Assembly: GCA_003512125.1 (NCBI GenBank)
Contig: DOSQ01000097.1
Coordinates: 1-8,553, forward strand
Direction: 5' to 3'
Source of the DNA: Acidaminococcaceae bacterium
Lineage (GTDB): Bacteria > Bacillota > Negativicutes > Acidaminococcales > Acidaminococcaceae
DNA: 8,553 bases
Both the position numbers and the translations under genes were made by a program. Positions 5,669-8,553 of this stretch are shown in pieces. Each line of letters starts with the position of its first letter. Position 1 is the first letter of the stretch. The notes under the pieces are model-generated. The model searched no databases. It saw only the letters and a program-made list of their open reading frames with translations, and was not told the DNA's origin.

Positions 5669-6574
5669 TCAGCAGGTATGGCACTTATCGTACAGGCCGG
5701 CTTTTTTCAGGACCCGTACGGCAGTCTCGCCGATCTGGGCTACCGTGTCCGCCACTTCGATGCCTGCGGCATGCAGGGCTTTGATCTTATCATCGGCTGT
5801 CCCTTTTCCGCCGCTGATAATCGCGCCTGCATGGCCCATCCGTTTGCCCGGAGGCGCCTGCCGGCCGCTGATGAAGCCGATGACCGGTTTCTTCATGTTA
5901 GCCTTGATCCACTCGGCCGCTTCTTCTTCCGCCGTGCCGCCGATCTCGCCGATCATAATGATCGCTAATGTGTCGTCGTCTGCGTTGAAAGCTTCCAGCG
6001 CCTCAATGTAATCCATGCCCTTGACCGGGTCACCGCCTAACCCAACGCAGGTGGTCTGGCCGATGCCGGCCATGGTCAGTTGGTAAGTGGCTTCGTAGGT
6101 CAGGGTGCCGGAGCGGCTGATGACGCCTACGTGGCCTTTTTTATGGATATACGTCGGCAATAAGCCCAGACGGCATTCGTCCACCGTTAAGATACCGGGG
6201 CAGTTAGGCCCTAACAGGCGGGTCTTCTTCCCTTTCTTATAAGCCCGGACTTTTACCATATCCTGTACCGGGATGTGTTCGGTGATGCAGCACACAAAAT
6301 CCAGTTCCGCATCAATCGCTTCACAGATGGCGTCCGCGGCGAAACGGGCCGGAACATAAATGACCGAGGCGTTGCCGCCGGTAGCTTCCTTCGCTTCTTT
6401 TACCGTATTGAATACAGGGATTTTGCCCAGCACCTTTTCCCCTGCTTTACCCGGAGCAACACCGGCCACCACGTTCGTGCCGTAGTCCAGCGCAATCTTG
6501 GTATGGAACGTAGCCTGACGGCCCGTAATGCCCTGTACAATGAGTTTCGTATCTTTTCCAACAAATACTGACAT
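5669..6574 (-). CDS. sucD: Succinyl-CoA synthetase (ADP-forming), alpha subunit
   Basis: The alpha subunit binds CoA and carries the phosphorylated histidine of succinyl-CoA synthetase, which interconverts succinyl-CoA, ADP and phosphate with succinate, CoA and ATP in the cytoplasm. The 301 residues match the usual length. QGITGRQATFHT (14-25) and VAPGKAG (39-45) belong to the CoA-binding Rossmann domain. LLGPNCPGIL (120-129) and GVISRSGTLTYE (150-161) follow, and GHAGAI (247-252) contains the catalytic H248. The start is ATG 6574. Its AAGGAGG ribosome binding site lies inside the last codons of sucC, whose stop is only three bases away, so translation should be coupled. The C-terminus ends in an unusual KCHTC and the TGA stop is followed at once by an in-frame TAA. 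In an anaerobe the enzyme may run in either direction. Confidence 0.97.
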   Translation of the reverse strand: MSVFVGKDTKLIVQGITGRQATFHTKIALDYGTNVVAGVAPGKAGEKVLGKIPVFNTVKEAKEATGGNASVIYVPARFAADAICEAIDAELDFVCCITEHIPVQDMVKVRAYKKGKKTRLLGPNCPGILTVDECRLGLLPTYIHKKGHVGVISRSGTLTYEATYQLTMAGIGQTTCVGLGGDPVKGMDYIEALEAFNADDDTLAIIMIGEIGGTAEEEAAEWIKANMKKPVIGFISGRQAPPGKRMGHAGAIISGGKGTADDKIKALHAAGIEVADTVAQIGETAVRVLKKAGLYDKCHTC

Positions 6575-6577
6575 CTC

Positions 6578-7777
6578 TTACGCCTCCTTCCCTTCCGCTT
6601 TCTTCGCTTTCAGTTCCGCAGCCAGCTTCACAGCCAGCTCTGCGCCCTCTTCCATTCTGGGAACCGCATGAACCATGGGAAGGTTGGCTTCTTTCAAAAT
6701 ACGGCGGCCTTCTTCATGATTGGTGCCGTCCAGCCGGGCAATGACCGGAACACGGAGGCCTACCACTTTAGCCGCTTCCACGATACCGCCGGCAATGACA
6801 TCGCACTTGTTGATGCCGCCGAAGATGTTTACAAATACACTGTGCACCTGGTCGTCAGACTGCATGATGCGGAAGGCTTCCGCAATTTTTTCTACCGTAC
6901 TGTCGCCGCCTACGTCCAGGAAGTTGGCCGGTTCGCCGCCGTAGAATTTAATCATGTCTACCGTGGCCATGGCCAGGCCGGCGCCATTTACCATGCAGGC
7001 CACGTCGCCGCCCAGGTTTACATAGGACAGGGATGCCTTAGCCGCCGCTCTTTCCTTCGGATCTTCTTCCGCTTCGTCACGGAGAGCTTCAATTTCCGGA
7101 TGACGGAAAATCGCTGCGTCGTCAAACTGCAGCTTGGCGTCCAGCGCCATCACTTTATTGTCTACCGTCACCACCAGCGGGTTGCATTCCGCCAGGGTGC
7201 AGTCTTTTTCCACAAACAGGTTGTAGAGATCCATCATGCATTTCTGCGCTTTGGCGATGACCTTATCCTTGAATTTCATATTGTAGGCCATCCGTTTCGT
7301 CTGGAACGGCATCAGCCCGATAGTGGGATCGATGTATTCCTTGAAGATACGGTCCGGCATTTCCGCCGCCACCTGCTCAATCTCCATGCCGCCTTCTGCG
7401 CTGCCCATCATGACCACGTTCGCAGTTTCCCGGTCAATAACAAAGCCCAGATAATATTCTTTTTCGATGTTGCTGCCTTCCTCTATCAGCAGACGGTTAA
7501 CCATTTTCCCTTCCGGACCGGTCTGGTGGGTTACCAGCACTTTACCCAGAATCTGGGACGCAAAGTATTTAACTTCGTCAATGTTGTGGGCCAGCTTTAC
7601 GCCGCCAGCCTTGCCGCGTCCGCCTGCGTGGATCTGTGCTTTGACCACGGCGATGGGTGCATCAAAGTCTTTGGCGATACGGGCCGCTTCTTCCGGACTG
7701 AAGGCCGGACTGCCGTTGGGTACGCTGATGCCGTACATCTTCATGATCTGTTTTGCCTGATACTCATGAATTTTCAA
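6578..7777 (-). CDS. sucC: Succinyl-CoA synthetase (ADP-forming), beta subunit
   Basis: The beta subunit supplies the ATP-grasp nucleotide-binding site and the succinate-binding half of the enzyme. The 399 residues begin MKIHEYQAKQIMKMYGI, the typical family start. KAQIHAGGRGKAGGVK (46-61) is the ATP-grasp loop. N199 in LAECNPLVV and D213 in ALDAK match the magnesium ligands of the E. coli enzyme. NGAGLAMATVD (264-274), GGEPANFLDVGG (280-291) and VNIFGGINKCDVIAGGI (316-332) form the C-terminal ligase domain. The start is a TTG at 7777: AAAGGAGGGG sits just upstream, no ATG fits, and the family's conserved N-terminus begins there. It is the first gene of a two-gene operon with sucD and has a near-consensus promoter at 7833-7861. 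No 2-oxoglutarate dehydrogenase or other TCA gene adjoins it. Confidence 0.97.
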   Translation of the reverse strand: MKIHEYQAKQIMKMYGISVPNGSPAFSPEEAARIAKDFDAPIAVVKAQIHAGGRGKAGGVKLAHNIDEVKYFASQILGKVLVTHQTGPEGKMVNRLLIEEGSNIEKEYYLGFVIDRETANVVMMGSAEGGMEIEQVAAEMPDRIFKEYIDPTIGLMPFQTKRMAYNMKFKDKVIAKAQKCMMDLYNLFVEKDCTLAECNPLVVTVDNKVMALDAKLQFDDAAIFRHPEIEALRDEAEEDPKERAAAKASLSYVNLGGDVACMVNGAGLAMATVDMIKFYGGEPANFLDVGGDSTVEKIAEAFRIMQSDDQVHSVFVNIFGGINKCDVIAGGIVEAAKVVGLRVPVIARLDGTNHEEGRRILKEANLPMVHAVPRMEEGAELAVKLAAELKAKKAEGKEA

Positions 7778-7832
7778 AATGGTGCCCCTCCTTTATAATT
7801 GCCTCTTGACTTGCAAAGACATTATTAGAAAT

Positions 7833-7861
7833 ATTATCATATTTTTTACTTAAAATGTCAA
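7833..7861 (-). promoter_or_regulatory. Strong sigma-A-type promoter of sucCD
   Basis: On the minus strand a perfect TTGACA (7861-7856) is followed after 17 bases by GATAAT (7838-7833). Transcription would start near 7826, about 49 bases before the TTG start of sucC. This is the best promoter match in the window. Confidence 0.85.
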
Positions 7862-7920
7862 TTGTTTTTCATTATTTAGTGTACGCTTTTTTCCGATAAC
7901 CGGTATTTATTGCATACTTA

Positions 7921-8553
7921 TTACTGTGCCGGCATTCGGGCCGCATTGGATTGCAGCTCCAGACTGCGGACCGAAATATTGACCCGCTGTGCCTGCATTC
8001 CGGTCATGGACTCCACTTTGTTTTTTATTTTCCGCTGGAGCAGCCGGGCTACTTCAAATACCTTGACGCCGTAATACAGATTGACCTCCACATGGACGGA
8101 CAGGCCCTTGTTATCTGTCCGGCGGCGGACGTGGATGTAATGGATCCTTGCTACGCCTACCATACGCTGCACGATCAGGTTGACGATATCCTCAATTACA
8201 TAATCGGAGATCAGGATCGTACCGTAATAACTGAACGCAGGGCGCACAATGGAGCGGCTTTCCTGACGCACATTTTTATTTTTGGAAAAAATATTGTACG
8301 GCAGGTTAGCAAAAAAACCGCTGAAGTGCTGCTTCAGTTCCACGGTAGGCACGGGCACAATGTGTTTCCCGTAACGCAATCTGGATTCATGGGCCTTTTT
8401 GATTTCCTGTTTGGATGCGATATCGGTAATGTAAATCGTCTTTAACGGATCGGGCAGCACCAGACGCGCCGTAATTTTGTTGATCATACGATCTGATGTG
8501 GCAATGATCAGGATACGGCGGATACTGGAACGGGCCAGCGCTTCGCGAACCTC
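7921..8553 (-). CDS. Asp23/Gls24 domain protein, C-terminal part (N-terminus beyond right edge)
   Basis: The frame is open to the right edge, giving 210 visible residues. The only internal ATG of note (8487) has no ribosome binding site, and the 22 residues before it (starting EVREALARSSIRR) are protein-like, so the gene begins outside the window. The C-terminal 100 residues or so fit the Asp23/Gls24 fold: a GTILISDYVIEDIVNLIV strand-helix, GLSVHVEVNLYYGVKVFEVA, and VESMTGMQAQRVNISVRSLEL. Proteins of this family in Bacillota are linked to the cell envelope and stress. The preceding part, including a KTIYITDIASKQEIKKAH stretch and VPVPTVELKQHFSGFF, is not part of the usual short Asp23 protein and I cannot assign it. 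No terminator follows, so transcripts might continue into sucCD. Confidence 0.75.
   Translation of the reverse strand, partial: EVREALARSSIRRILIIATSDRMINKITARLVLPDPLKTIYITDIASKQEIKKAHESRLRYGKHIVPVPTVELKQHFSGFFANLPYNIFSKNKNVRQESRSIVRPAFSYYGTILISDYVIEDIVNLIVQRMVGVARIHYIHVRRRTDNKGLSVHVEVNLYYGVKVFEVARLLQRKIKNKVESMTGMQAQRVNISVRSLELQSNAARMPAQ

Noticed and set aside
6668..7798. A 376-codon open frame on the plus strand, opposite sucC
   Set aside because: It lies wholly antisense to a clearly conserved gene. The translation is rich in His, Phe and Val as expected from a complemented biased coding strand, matches no family, and has no ribosome binding site or promoter of its own.
7888..7920. Possible terminator after the Asp23-domain gene, around an ACCGGT palindrome
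   Set aside because: The complementary arms are too short and no T run follows on the minus strand.
8485..8487. ATG 8487 as the start of the Asp23-domain gene
   Set aside because: No ribosome binding site precedes it and the frame remains open and protein-like to the window edge.

Overview
This window looks like chromosome from an anaerobic Bacillota. RNase J and an Asp23/Gls24-domain protein, strong AGGAGG-type ribosome binding sites and frequent TTG/GTG starts fit that phylum. A TAXI-type TRAP transporter and a stand-alone sucCD pair, with mixed base composition, suggest Negativicutes (perhaps Acidaminococcaceae). The phylum is fairly secure; the family is inference from gene content only.

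Layout, left to right. Positions 1-1111 (minus) hold the first 370 codons of ribonuclease J, cut by the left edge, with a promoter and an operator-like repeat upstream. Positions 1262-1330 hold a long-looped terminator for the next operon. Positions 1404-4994 (minus) are a three-gene operon read from right to left: a TAXI substrate-binding lipoprotein, a small membrane-anchored DUF1850 protein and a fused 4TM/12TM TRAP permease. Together these should form one sodium- or proton-driven uptake system for an organic acid or amino acid. Positions 4995-5238 are a very AT-rich divergent control region with several dyads and two facing, overlapping promoters. It separates the transporter operon from a plus-strand orphan gene (5239-5583) that I do not recognise. 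A bidirectional terminator at 5599-5635 separates that gene from the convergent sucC-sucD operon (5669-7777, minus), which encodes both subunits of succinyl-CoA synthetase and has its own near-consensus promoter. Positions 7921-8553 (minus) are the C-terminal part of a protein with an Asp23/Gls24 domain, cut by the right edge.

How the parts fit: the transporter and succinyl-CoA synthetase would both suit a carboxylate- or amino-acid-fermenting anaerobe, but they are separate transcription units and a direct pathway link is not shown. RNase J is a housekeeping RNA-decay enzyme. I see no mobile element, tRNA, rRNA or CRISPR. The most unusual material is non-coding: the 4995-5238 control region, and the anti-Shine-Dalgarno-like loop in the 3' UTR of the transporter operon. 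The orphan 114-residue protein is the main unexplained gene.
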